Origin: Cryptomeria japonica
Taxonomy: Eukaryota; Streptophyta; Pinopsida; Cupressales; Cupressaceae
Direction: 5' to 3'
DNA: 64,000 nt
Assembly (NCBI RefSeq): GCF_030272615.1
Contig: NC_081415.1
Location: 234,681,303-234,745,302 of the forward strand
Shown here: positions 22,050-33,331 of the stretch, in pieces
How the letters are laid out: every line of letters begins with the position of its first letter
Position numbering within the stretch: the stretch's first letter is position 1
Position numbers and translations under genes: made by a program
The notes under the pieces: model-generated
What the model saw: the letters and a program-made list of their open reading frames with translations, nothing else
Told to the model about the DNA's origin: nothing
The model's database searches: none

Positions 22050-23693
22050 ATGAAAATGGCAGAGGAAGGTCCTGGGGAGTACAATCTCAGCCAACTCTTT
22101 TGTGTTGGGCAACTACCAACTTCCCCTAGAACTCATGGTAAACCACAAAAGTTACTTCAAGCACCACTGGTCAAACCAGCATGCACTTTGATGCCTTTTA
22201 TCCTTGGAAAGAGTCAAGAAGAAGAGACCAGAGATGAGGACTTAGCAGAATGGATCTATAAAGACCCTATCACCACAGACATCCCACAAGCTAAGCTTCC
22301 CATAGATCAATATGGAAAAGGCTTTCTCATTATGGAAAGAATGGGTTATGATGGTCAAAGTGCTTTGGGACCTTGCAAGCAAGGACAACATGAGCCGCTG
22401 CAGCCAAGATTAAAGCCTAAAGATAACACTAGATTAGGATTTCAAAAGGAGATTCTTCCTAAACTTAGATTCAAAGGGAAACCCAGCAAACCTCTATATC
22501 AGCCCACTAAAAACATAAAGAGATCACCTTTGATTATATCAGCAGCACCCAAAACCACACCAATTACTCTAATACAGTTGAACATTCTAGCAATAACATC
22601 CACAACACGAATCATCCCACCCATCAAACCAACAACTACATCAACATCAACAACACGATTAGCAGTATCGGAACCCCCAGCAGTATTGACAACACTGACA
22701 ATTCCAGAAGAAGCAACAGATTCAACAATGCCGATGCTACCTACCCTAGCCCGACCCCAGTATCCCACCATGATTCACTAATCCCCATAATCCTTCCTGT
22801 AGCAGAAATCATTTCATCTACAAGGGTACATCAACCAATCACACCTGCAATGTTTAACTCAAAGGACATCCTAGTATGGTATAGTAATCGGATACTGGAA
22901 AGTGACTCAGAGACTGACACAAATGAGTGGGAATTTGATTCCATCCAACTTAATAATTCAGATGAGGAAGACGCATCACTACCTCCACCTCGCAAAGACA
23001 TCCCTATTTTCGGAGAAGCACATAATAAAGACCTCTTGGGTTCTTCAACTGGAACCATCTTCCATAGACCCTATGTCATATACTATGCCTGATTTTGACA
23101 GGGAGAGTACCATCAATGACCTTCACCACAATGTCTTGACTCTCACTGACACATCTTATGAATTTAACCTGATCGATGAGGTAATGCCCATTATCCATCT
23201 TGAACTCATCGAATGGAACCAACCTAATCCCCCATGTCTTGACCATTTCCAAAATGATGAGGTGATCATTGACTTTTTGGAACTACGAGATAACATACCA
23301 AGCAGGGATCACACCATTGAAATGAATAGCGCAACCTACTTTGGGGTGGATGCCAAACCTTTCAGCTACAAAAATATAGCAATAAAACATGGATCTTCCA
23401 GTGAAAACCACACTGTGGCACTATTTGATCCCAAAAAAGTATAAAGAAAGAGCGTATCCAACTGTGAAAACCTCTCTGAGGCGCCTGAGGATGAAAGGTT
23501 TGACATCCTCCCTTCTAGTACACAACAGGAATGATCAACAATCCTTGTTGAAAAGACAAAAGAATACAACAGGGGGACTCTTGAAACTCCTCACCACATA
23601 CATCTAGCATCTCTTTTAACTCAAGAGGAACAACCTAAGTTTGTCCAATTCTTCCAGAAGCGTTATATCAACTTTGCATCGTCATATGTAGAC
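22050..23693 (+). pseudogene. pol: G2 protease-RT linker with G-patch-like domain (unit 1)
   Basis: The frame runs 22050-22781. It shows EETRDEDLAEWIYKDPI, then a G-patch-like block (about 22309-22445): YGKGFLIMERMGYDGQSALG, CKQGQHEPLQP, NTRLGF. Spaced glycines and the hydrophobic pattern match the G-patch consensus, though usual GLGK reads ALGP. A Thr/Ser/Pro/Ile low-complexity stretch follows (TSTSTTRLAV), then an acidic section with the pattern SDSETDTNEWEFDSI. The conserved pre-RT linker IDFLELRDNIPS...ATYFGVDAKPF is last. G-patch domains after retropepsins are known in some retroviruses and plant gypsy elements. Confidence 0.75.
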
Positions 23694-24460
23694 ATGACTG
23701 GTCTTGATCCGGATTTAGTCATGCATCACCTCACCATCACAAAAGGATCCAAGCCTATCAAACAAAAACTTTGCAACATGCACCCCCATATTGCGGTGCT
23801 AGTCAAAGCAGAACTTAAGAAACTCCTGGATGTTGGTTTTATTAGACCAATTGATTATGCATATTGGATATCCAATATTGTGCCTGTCAACAAGCCCAAT
23901 GGGGGCATCTGTATTATTACTAACTTCAGATATCTAAACAAGGAATGTCCTTAAGATGACTTACCCCTACCAAACATCGACATAATCGTAGACCTAACAA
24001 CAGGACATGCCATACTTTCTCTCATGGATGGCTTTTCAGGGTACAACCAGATAAAGATCATACCAAAGGATCAACATAAGACAACCTTCACATGTCCATG
24101 GGGAACATACTATTGGAATGTAATGTCTTTCGGTCTAAAGAATGGAGGAATGACCTATCAAAGAGCAATGACAACCATCTTTCATGATATGATGCATACC
24201 ATAATGGAAGATTATGTTGATGACTTACTGGCAAAATCACTCACAAGAGAAGGTCATCTACAAATATTAGATAAAATCTTTGATAGACTAGAACAATATC
24301 ATGTTCGACTCAACCCAAAGAAATGTGTCTTTGGAGTAACCTCAGGGAAACTTCTAGGATACATTGTCTCAAGCAAAGGCATTGAGGTCGATCCTACAAA
24401 GGTCAAAGCAATCATGGACATGCCACCTCCATAGAACATCAGTCAACTAAGGACATTACA
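22218..24460 (+). repeat. First unit of a ~2.24-kb duplicated linker-RT module in G2
   Basis: The unit starts at the EEETRDEDLAEW coding segment and ends in the RT thumb (GGACATTACA). The second unit is 24497-26740. Between them a short piece (24461-24496, NIPQAKLPTDQ) repeats sequence found at 22279-22310. The same junction occurs in G3 at about 39182. Confidence 0.85.
23694..24460 (+). pseudogene. pol: G2 reverse transcriptase, first copy
   Basis: LKKLLDVGFIRPIDYAYWIS and GGICIITNFRYLNKECP are followed by a stop (23952-23954). Then come MDGFSGYNQIKI, FTCPWGTYYWNVMSFGLKN and the intact catalytic box YVDDLLAKS. The thumb MDMPPP is followed by a TAG at 24432-24434. This RT is not followed by RNase H. 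It runs into a repeated linker segment, so the element carries two RT domains in series. Confidence 0.88.
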
Positions 24461-26068
24461 ATGAACATCCCACAAGCTAAGCTTCCCACAGATCAAGAAG
24501 AAGAGACCAGAGATGAGGACTTAGCAGAATGCATCTATAAAGACCCTATCACCATGGACATCCCACAAGCTAAGCTTCCCACAAATAAATATGGAAAAGG
24601 CCTTCTCATTATGCAAAGAATGGGCTATGATGGTCAGAGTGCTTTAGGACCTTGCAAGAAAGGATGACATGAGACACTGCAACCGGAATTAAAGCCTAAA
24701 CATAACACTAGATTAGGCTTTCAAGAGGAGACTCTTCCTAAGCTCTGATTCAAAGGAAAACCTAGCAAACCTTTATATCATCCTAGAAATCTAAAGAGGT
24801 CACCTTTGATTATATCAGCAGTACCAAGCACCATACCAACTGCCCCACTAAGGCTAAAAATCCTAGCAATATCATTTACAACACCAATCATCCCACCAAT
24901 CAAACCAATAACCCCATCAGCAACAACAACTACATCAATAGCACCATTATCAGTATCAGAACCCCAAGCAGTATCGACAACACTAACAATTCCATTAGAA
25001 GCAGTAGATTCAACAACGTCGATACTCCCTGTATCGGATTCACTGATCCCCATAATGGTTCCTGCAGCACCAATCATTCCATCTTTGAAGATAAATAAGC
25101 TGATTACACCAGCAATGTTTAACTCAAAGGATATCCCAATTTGGTATAGTAATTTGATATTAGAAAGAAACTCAGAGATCGACTCACATGAGTGGGAATT
25201 TGATTCCATCTAGCTCAATACTTCAGATGAGGAAGACACATCACCCCCTCCACCTCACAAACAAATCCCTATTTACGGAGAAGCACAGATTAAAACCTCT
25301 TGGGTTCTTGAACTGGAAACACCTTCCACAGACCCTACATCACATCCTACACCTTATTCTGATAGGGAGAGTACCATCAATGACTTTCACCACAACGTCT
25401 TAACCCTCACCGATACATCTTATGAACTTAACCTAATCGATGAGGTAGTGCCCATTATCCATCTTGAACTCATCGAATGGAGCCAACCTAATCCCCCATG
25501 TCTTGACCATTTCCAAAATGATGAGGTGATCATTGACTTTTTGGAACTACGGTATAACATACCAAGCGGGGATCACAAAGCTAGATTCACCATTGAACTT
25601 AATAGTGCAACATACTTTGGGGCAAATGCCAAACCTTTTAGCTACAAGAATATAATAATAAAATATGGATCTTCCAGTGAAAACCACACTATGGCACTAT
25701 TTGATCACACAAAAGTAAAAAGAAAGAGCATATCCAATGGTGAAAACCTCTCTGAGGTGCCTGAGGATGAAAGGTTTGACATTCTCCATTCTAGTGCAAA
25801 TTAAGAATGATCAACAATCCTCATCGAGGAAACAAAAGAATTCAATGTGGGGACCCTTGAAAATCCTCACCAAATACATCTGGCATCTCTTTTAACTCCA
25901 CAAGAATAGCCTAAGTTTGTCAAATTCTTCCAGAAGCGTCAGATCAACTTTGCATGGTCATGTATAGACATGCCTGGTCTTGATCTTGATTTAGTCATGC
26001 ATCACCACACCGTAGCAGAAGGAGCTAAGCATGTCAAATAGAAGCTTCACAAGATGCACCTTTAAATT
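24461..26068 (+). pseudogene. pol: G2 linker with G-patch-like domain (unit 2)
   Basis: Second copy of the linker. It shows EETRDEDLAECIYKDPITMD, a G-patch block (GKGLLIMQRMGYDGQSALG), a Pro/Thr/Ile-rich part, HEWEFDSI, then VMPIIHLELIEW-like and ATYFGANAKPF. Stops interrupt the G-patch end (24665-24667), the acidic part and the approach to RT. It differs from unit 1 by many point changes, so the duplication is not recent. Confidence 0.8.
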
Positions 26069-26740
26069 GTGGTACTCGTCAAAGAAGAACTCAAGAAACT
26101 CCTATATGTTGGTTTTATTAGACTAATTGATTATGTAGATTGGATATCCAATATTGTACCTGTTGGCAAACCAAATGGGGGCATCCCTAGCTATACTAAC
26201 TTTAGAGATCTAAACAAGGCATGTCCTAAAGATGACTTCCCCCTACCAAACATTGACATGATCATAGACCTAACAACAGGACATGCCATGATTTCTCTCA
26301 CAGATGGCTTTTCAGGGTACAACCAGATAAAGATAGCTCCAGAGGATCAACATAAAACTGCCTTCACATGTACATGGGGAACATACTATTGGAATGTAAT
26401 GCCTTTTGGTCTAAATAATGTAGGGGTGACTCATCAAAGAGAAATGACCACCATCTTTCATGATATGATGCATACCATCATGGAGGATTATATCGATGAT
26501 TTATTGGCAAAATCCTTAACATGAGAAGGTCATCTAGAAATCTTAGATAAAATCTTTGATCGACTAGAACAGTATCATGTTAGACTCAACCCAAAGAAAT
26601 GTGTCTTTGGAGCAACCTCAGGGAAACTTCTAGGATACATTGTCTCAAGAAAAGGCATTGAGGTCGACCCAACAAAAGCCAAGGCAATCATGGACATGCC
26701 ACCTCCAAGGAACATCATTCAGCTAAGGACATTACAAGGG
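24497..26740 (+). repeat. Second unit of the duplicated linker-RT module in G2
   Basis: Aligns along its whole length with 22218-24460 and continues without a break into RNase H, so this unit is the one in the ancestral position. Confidence 0.85.
26069..26689 (+). pseudogene. pol: G2 reverse transcriptase, second copy
   Basis: LKKLLYVGFIRLIDYVDWIS, NFRDLNKACPKDDFPLPNID, TDGFSGYNQIKIAPEDQHKT and FTCTWGTYYWNVMPFGLNN lead to the intact catalytic box YIDDLLAKS. A stop at 26522-26524 cuts the thumb. The rest (FGATSGKLLGYIVS) continues to MDMPPPRNIIQLRTLQGRLQ and on into RNase H. Confidence 0.9.
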
Positions 26741-27330
26741 CGGCTTCAATCCATCCAAAGATTTATTGCACAACTGGTAGATAAGTGTCACCCCTTTACA
26801 CACCTATTACACAAAAACATCTTCTTTGAATGGGATGCCAAATGCCAGCAAGCATTCTGGATGCTTAAAGATTATCTCATGAATACACCATTGTTGATGC
26901 CACCAAATCCACATAGACTTCTCTTGCTCTGTATTTTAGCAACAAATACAGCATTGGGAGTGCTATTGGCTCAACACAATGCAGAAGGGAAAGAGTGTGT
27001 TGTTTACTACATCTCTCATACAGTGGTTGGCTATGAACTCAATTACACACCTATTGAATGATCTTGCCTTGTAGTAATCTTGGTAGCCACTAAACTGACG
27101 CATTATTTGCTAACACATAAAGTACAACTCATTGCGAAGATAGATCCACTAAAGTACTTACTCAGCAAAGCAGTATTGACATGCCACTTGGCCAAATGGC
27201 TAATGATTCTAAGTAAATTTGACATCAAGTATGTGGACCATAAGGCTATCAAGGGTCAAGTTATTGTGGATCAATTGGCTGATGCACCTCTTATAGGTGA
27301 TCATCCTCTCATTTCCAATTTTCCAAATGA
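26690..27330 (+). pseudogene. pol: G2 first RNase H / tether domain
   Basis: FEWDAKCQQAFWMLKDYLM, ILATNTALGVLLAQHNAEGK, VVYYISHTVVGYELNYTPIE, then a stop, then KIDPLKYLLSKAVL and VDQLADAPL. The position that is aspartate in active RNase H of gypsy elements (TDxALGxxLxQ) is asparagine here and also in G1 (TTNMTLGVPLAQ). That fits a structural tether that has lost catalysis, as described for elements with two RNase H domains. Confidence 0.85.
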
Positions 27331-27690
27331 AGAGATATTCATGATCATAGTAGCACAACCATGGAAACTATACTTTGATGGTTCATACACTAGGCATGGC
27401 ATGGGGGGAGGCATTTTTTTTATCACACCTCAAGGTGACAACATCTCGAAGTCTTATAGGCTCACATTTCCATGTACAAACAACATAGCTGAATATGAGG
27501 CCTTGATCACAAGACTCGGACTAGCCATACAATGGAAATTAAAAGAGTTACAAAAATATGGTGACTCCCAACTAGTCATCTAACAAGTAACTGATGAATA
27601 TCAGACCAAGGATGATAAACTCATGTTGTACAAGAAAATGGTGGACAGTTTAAAAACATCATTTACTACTATACTTTGATGGCTACCATT
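27331..27690 (+). pseudogene. pol: G2 second (archaeal-type) RNase H
   Basis: WKLYFDGSYTRHGMGGGIFF, CTNNIAEYEALITRLGLAIQW and LQKYGDSQLVI keep the D-E-D catalytic set. A stop follows at 27581-27583. Its presence between the first RNase H and the integrase places the element in the Tat lineage. Confidence 0.9.
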
Positions 27691-28834
27691 GCATCCCTCC
27701 TAGATCTTCCACAAAATTCAACATGCTATGAGTTCTTGGTAGAACAGCTTTGGATTCCCATTTATGATATCCTCGAGTCTGAGATGATATGTCACCTTAT
27801 CAGTTTTGAATCCCCATGGTACAGTGATTTTTACACCTACCTCCATGATCACACACTTCCTCCTAGCCAATCGAATAACCAATGTTAAACTTTCATTCGC
27901 CAAACCGCTCGATATACCATAATTGCTGAAACCCTATATCGACACAGTGTTGATGGTACTCTCCTTCAATGTTTGGAACAGGATGAGATAACAAAGGCCT
28001 TGGAAAAGGTACATGAAGGAATTTGTGGGACTCACGCAAGCGGTCCTTCCTTAGAAAAGAAGATCATGCACGTTGGATGCTATTGGCCATCCATGCAAAA
28101 TGACTCCTATTTTGTCAGCAAATACAAGATATGCTAAATTCATGGGGACCTGATACATGCACCAGCAAATGAATTGCAACCAATCATAGCACCATGGCCT
28201 TTTTGTCAATGGGGACTTGACCTTGTGGGTAAAATCCATCCATCTTCATCCAACGACCACAAATTCATTATTCCTGCCACCCAATACTTCATAAAGTGGA
28301 TCGAAGCTGTTCCACTTACCTAAGTCACTGACAAATAGAACACCTCATTCATCCTTCATCTGCTGGTATGGTGTACCCATGTCCATCGTCACAGATAACA
28401 GACTTCCTTTCAAAAATCAGGATGTCCGTGAGCTCTATGAGAAGTTTCAAATCCAACACCGCTTTTCCACTCCCTATTACCCACAAGGCAATGGTCAGGC
28501 CAAAGCATCAAACAAAAACATATTGAGAATTATGAAGAAGAAAGTCAATGATGTTGGTCATGATTGGCACATTCAATTAAATCCAGCACTATGGGCATAT
28601 CAAACTAGCATTCGAACCCCTACAGGCGCAACTCCCTACTCACTAGTCTATGGAGTAGAAGTTATCTTACCTATTGAGGTTGAGATACCATCTCTACGGG
28701 TTTCCTTGCATAATCTCATAGATGATGAAGCATACAGAGTATCACATCTTCAAGACTTGGAACTACTTGATGAGAAACGACAAGCTGCATACAATCACCT
28801 CAAAGCCTATCAGCAAAGAATGAGCAGAAGCTAT
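27691..28834 (+). pseudogene. pol: G2 integrase, part before G3
   Basis: The zinc domain HEGICGTHASG...YKIC has lost its first cysteine. The core shows WGLDLVGKIHPSSSNDHKF, IVTDNRLPFKN and YYPQGNGQAKASNK. In the last motif, the catalytic glutamate of GQAE is lysine. LWAYQTSIRTPTGATPYSLV and EVEIPSLRVSLHNL follow. The frame reaches AYQQRMSRSY and runs into G3 at 28835. The missing C-terminus is at 40848-41075. Confidence 0.9.
28830..28834. repeat. Target-site duplication of G3, left copy (GCTAT)
   Basis: GCTAT lies before the G3 LTR and ACTAT follows it at 40843-40847. One transition separates the copies. G1 has ACTAC at the homologous uninterrupted site, which supports ACT.. as original. Confidence 0.85.
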
Positions 28835-30303
28835 TCTAGTCACATAAATCTGTCTAGTTTAATTAAATGAATATTTGCTATTTATTTGATTTAAAACCTA
28901 CTAGCCATCAGTTAATTAAATTAACATTTAATTAATTCATCTTCAAAACATTCTCCTATTAATTAAATAAATTATTCAATTTATTTTAATTCATTCATTA
29001 AACTAAATTCACAATCAATTAAATGAATAAATCTTATTTATTTAATTTAATCTCCTTTCCTCTTTTAAATAAATTAAATAAATATTTATTTAAATCATTA
29101 AATCCCAAACCCACTTGTATTCTCCTAAAAATGCAACTTGCACCTATTTGTTGAAATAAATGAATTTTATTTTAATAAAAATCCTATTTTCCCTCACCCA
29201 CCAAACCCACTTGCAATTCTAATCCCCTTCTAGACTCTTCTAACCCCTTCCTAATTAGCCTAATCTATCCCCTAATTATTGTCACATTCCTAAGCAACTT
29301 GAAGTCACTTCTCAAAGACTCCAAACTCTTTGAAAAGCATTTAAGGCTTGATGTGTTCAACAAGCTAACCTCTAAAGTATTCTAAACCACTAATGGCTCT
29401 TACATGACCATTTATGGTTAAATCCACTTGCACCCATGGTTAGGGACTTTGACCCCTAACTCAACCTTCATGTAACCCATGTGTCTCCTCAAGCATTTAT
29501 TGCTTTGACCATGATTATCTTCACTAACTCTTGCACAAGAGTTTACCCATTGGTTAAAAGCATTATTCCTTGAATAATGAATTTATCCATTCAACTCAAC
29601 ATTAACCTTACCTCCCAAGTTAACGCTCAGGTCATGTCAAGCATTTAATGCTTCTTCCCTCCTCTCTCAACCTATCTCATTTTGATACTTGTCATCCTGG
29701 GATTGGGTTGAAAGTCCTCACATGGATCTTAAACCATTCAATCCTGACCCTTGTTGAGATTACTCATTCTCAACCATCCATTGCTCTATTTTTCCTATAA
29801 ATAGAGCCCATTTCTTCATAATCTAGATCCTGAAAACTTGTATGCATTTACATTATAGCCATTTTTAGAGAGCATTTAATATAAATCATTCATATTCACT
29901 ATTCACTCTTTTGGTTTAAAAACAACACTAGCTAATTAGATATTCTCTTATTTTAGCTTTTGTTCACACTTGCATAGCATTAGATTAATCATTTTTCAAT
30001 CTTAAATCTCCATAAGGCATCCATAGTGCAAAAAGCTGATGAGAGATACACTAATTTGGAACTTGGAGAGGAGAGGAGCAAGGGGGGAGGAGCTATAAGC
30101 ATGGTGGAAGGCATTTGGAGATGCCTTATTTTATTTTCTTTCATTGTCAAATGTTTTATTATGTTTTTAGTGTCTCTCTTGGTATGCCTACTTAGACTAG
30201 TCTTTGGTTGATTAACACTAACAGTTCTTTGTTTCTTGTTGTTTCTTTTATGTGTTATACCACCACAGGTTTTATCTAACATCTCCCATTTTGCAGACTA
30301 TCA
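28835..30303 (+). repeat. G3 5' LTR (1,469 bp)
   Basis: It starts TCTAGTCACATAAAT (TG mutated to TC) and ends GCAGACTATCA. TATAAATAG at 29796-29804. It contains the micro-ORF at 30101-30211 and pairs with 39736-40842 by private sequence such as TTTTGGTTTAAAA. Confidence 0.92.
30101..30211 (+). CDS. Hydrophobic micro-ORF in G3 5' LTR (36 codons)
   Basis: ATG-started frame beginning MVEGIWRCLI and ending VSLLVCLLRLVFG, a single predicted membrane helix. The partner in the G3 3' LTR (40641-40751) differs by a few residues and is also open. See 19410-19523 for the G2 form. Translation is unproven. Confidence 0.35.
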   Translation: MVEGIWRCLILFSFIVKCFIMFLVSLLVCLLRLVFG

Positions 30304-30305
30304 TT

Positions 30306-30323
30306 TGGTGAACCCGACGTGAA
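30306..30323 (+). other. G3 primer-binding site
   Basis: TGGTGAACCCGACGTGAA, two bases after the LTR end, the same site as in G2 with one base different. Confidence 0.8.
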
Positions 30324-30383
30324 TCAAAGAGCAACTTTTTTTGAAAAAACTACTAATTTTTTAATGTTTTAATTGACACACAG

Positions 30384-30706
30384 GTCGCGCTCTTGCGCTT
30401 TCATTCCCGCTTTAGCGCTATTGTCCAAAAAGTTAGCCCTTTTGTTTATAGTCTAGTGCTATTGACCCTGAAGTAGCACTATTGTTCCAGTATTAACATT
30501 GTTGACTCTCTGTGATAATTTATTTTAGCACTTTTGTACTAACTGTCACGCTTTTATGTTAAATAGTGTTTATGCTCTCACACAGAGTAGCGCTATTGTA
30601 ACAAAGAGTTGTAAAAAATACCATGTAACCGACAAATCAAAAAAAATTAGGCTTGTAGAGGCCCACCATGTATGCGGATTTTACTAACTTTTTGTTTTTT
30701 GTGCAG
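30384..30706 (+). other. Predicted leader intron of G3 with motif array
   Basis: CACACAG|GTCGCGC to TACTAAC (30682-30688) and TTTTTTGTGCAG|GT. The motif run CTTTAGCGCTATTG, TAGTGCTATTG, TAGCACTATTG, TAGCGCTATTG occurs at about 30388-30605. It is homologous to 19699-20130 but shorter. Confidence 0.5.
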
Positions 30707-30775
30707 GTTTGAACTAACCCCATTTTCTTAGGATTTTATAAATTCACTTCCTTTTATTGTAAGTTAAAAATCAAC

Positions 30776-30965
30776 CTCAAACTTTATTTTGGTGTTTAAA
30801 ACTCAACAAAACAAACTTTGATTTTCTTGCAAGTTAGGGAACTCAAACTTTATTTTGGTGTTTAAAACTCAACAAAACAAACTTTGATTTTATTGCAAGT
30901 TAGGGAACTCAAACTTTATTTTGGTGTTTAAAACTCAACATGACAAATTTTGATTTTCTTGCATC
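30776..30965. repeat. 66-bp tandem repeat in G3 leader, about 2.9 copies
   Basis: Copies start at 30776, 30842 and 30908 (CTCAAACTTTATTTTGGTG...). The first two are nearly identical and the third diverges near its end. G2 has single-copy related sequence here, so the expansion is specific to G3. Confidence 0.85.
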
Positions 30966-33010
30966 AACTCAAACCAAAATTCACAATCCACACTTTGTTT
31001 TGGGGCAAAATAAAAAGAACAAGCCACTTTTCTTTCAAACTCAAAGCAATTTACTTCAAGCAAATGTGCTTTTCATTTAGTTGACCAAGATTTCAATTTC
31101 CTAGTTTACTCAACATATTGTATTTGAAGGATAACAAGAACACCATGACTGTTGGAGCAACATCTCCAAATAGTTAGATCATATTGCGATGATGAGTTAA
31201 AAAGAACAAGTGTCTTTTGTGTTTGGCACACTTGCGCAAAAGTTGTCGAGTGGTCCTACTTGTAACATACACTATCCTCTCTCTTGGCTTTCGTGGTCCT
31301 AGGTGCAAGAGAAAAGTGTTAGTAACACTCAAATTTTATCTTTTTAAGAGAGGCCCTATAAGAGATACATCACTCTTTTGAATGACCTCGCGTGGTAAAT
31401 CCTTTGAGCCGCTATAGAAATCAGGTGTGAGCGAAAGTTCTAGCCTTGGGTATAGTTGTTCCTACAGTGTAACTTGTCGAAAGGACAAATGGGCCCCACC
31501 ACAAGTTACAAGGCTCTTAAGTGAGTCACTGTAGAATGAACTTATGTCCAAAGACATCAAAAATTAGTAAACACCTTTATATAGTAGCCCACATGTTCTA
31601 TTGATTGAGAATATTTGTGATTAATTCAGTACAAGAGCATAGAAGGTTTTGCTCCCAAGATACTCACCATACATATTTCCTTGAGTAGAAACATAGCTTT
31701 TTGAAAGGTTACTTGTAACTTGATAAAAGTGATGACTCCCCTATCATAGGGATCATCTATTTGTTATGCTCATGCAAGACTTAGTATATCACATCCTTAC
31801 CTGCCACAGCGGGATTCATAAGGTATGTAATACCAAAGTTGAAGAAATATCAAGATGTGGGCTGAAATTATCGCAACTGGCCATTTGACCTTAGGAATAA
31901 AGAGTGTTTGAAGTGTCTTCATTTTGTGTCAAGACTAGTGATATTGAGCCAACTTCAGGCTTTTTGGGAAAACATACTCAAAAATATTTGGAAGAAAAGG
32001 GTCATAAAAGTCCAAAGATTGGGTTGATCTAGACCCACACTTAATTGTGCCTTTTGAGGCAACATTCTTGTGTTTGTGTGATTGCTTTGTTTCCTTGTCA
32101 AAGAAAAATAAAAAATCAGTTCCAAAAACAAGTATTCATCCAACACAAACATTTTCAAAAACCAAAGATCAAAAACAAAGTGCAAAAACAAAGTATCAAA
32201 CTATATGAATATTCTTCACATTTTGAGAAAGAAGAATCTTCATATCAACTTGAAGAAAAGACCATTGAGCTCAAAGGCTTTCATCAAAAGATGGAAATTC
32301 TTCTATCTTAATAGACAAATCTTTGTCTCACATAGAACCTTCTTATGTCACATGCATCTATATCTTCAAGGAAAATCAAACGAGTTTGATCAAGATTCAT
32401 TAAACTGCAGAGCTTTTACTCAATATAGAGCTTTGAGTTATCATAAAAACAAGGGAGGCAAAATCAATCCTGCCTTCTTTCTAGACATTTGTATCACATA
32501 TAACTCAGCTAGGGAAGAACCACCAACCCCTGAAAGAGAAGAGGATGAGTTTGTTCCTTTTGTAACACAAAGTTTTTATTTAAGTTAACATTTCATCCAT
32601 TATCACACTTACACATCATCAATCCATTCCAACTCTCAAACCATCAAGAGATTTTTGTCCTAAGTTCTCTTTCGATATTGCCTGAATCAAACACAATACA
32701 TCACTATTTAGAGTGTCTCTACACCTAGGATAAACTCATCCTAAGAGGCATTTCTATGTAGGTTAAAACTAGTCTATGAGTGAATCCTCTCATTACTAGG
32801 TAGTTGAGTCTGTAACACATCTCAGATCTCTCTAAACCTTATCATATCAAAAATTGTTAACCAAACACAACAAGAAAATCATGGAAAAACTTTGGTAACA
32901 TCTACCTTTGGTGCTAGAGATCCATATGCAAAACACTCCAACAAACATTAATATTTCATCACCAACTCGTCATCATTTTCACCAAAGTTCAACAAAAACT
33001 TGTAAACAAA
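30966..33010 (+). other. G3 leader, downstream part
   Basis: No confident coding sequence. Short overlapping frames at 32045-32588 lack conserved motifs and are not called. The region up to 32005 is shared with G2. 32006-33010 is only seen in G3 because G2 lost it with gag. It ends at the gag ATG (AAAATGACTC). Confidence 0.6.
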
Positions 33011-33326
33011 ATGACTCAAACCAGATCAAGGTCTAGACAACTAGAAATTGAAGAGGAAGAGGAGGAAAATCTCAATGAATTCCAAGAAGCTCTTGGAGGA
33101 AACACAAATGATGAAAATCCAAGTACTCCTACTCTTGCAGCAATAGAAAGTGCACAACACAACCCTCTCTTTAATCGACTTTTTGATGAAATACCTAGGA
33201 GCAACGTTGATGCTCACTTTTTAAGACTTGCCCAAGAGGGAGCCAAACTACCCTCTGATTTTGATATTGCACAACTAAGCCAAGCATCAAAACGCCAAAG
33301 TCATAATGAGGATGAAAGAGATTGAG

Positions 33327-33331
33327 ATCAC
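33327..33331. repeat. Target-site duplication ATCAC, left copy (solo LTR)
   Basis: ATCAC precedes the TG at 33332 and recurs at 34574-34578 after the CA at 34573. Confidence 0.85.

Noticed and set aside
22499-22771. Val/Gly-rich minus-strand frame, with a similar one at 24778-25209
   Set aside because: They are complements of the Thr/Pro/Ile-rich linker coding sequence of the Tat element.
32045-32588. Overlapping frames in the G3 leader as a possible extra protein
   Set aside because: They overlap in different frames, lack motifs, and no second copy is available for comparison because G2 deleted this part.
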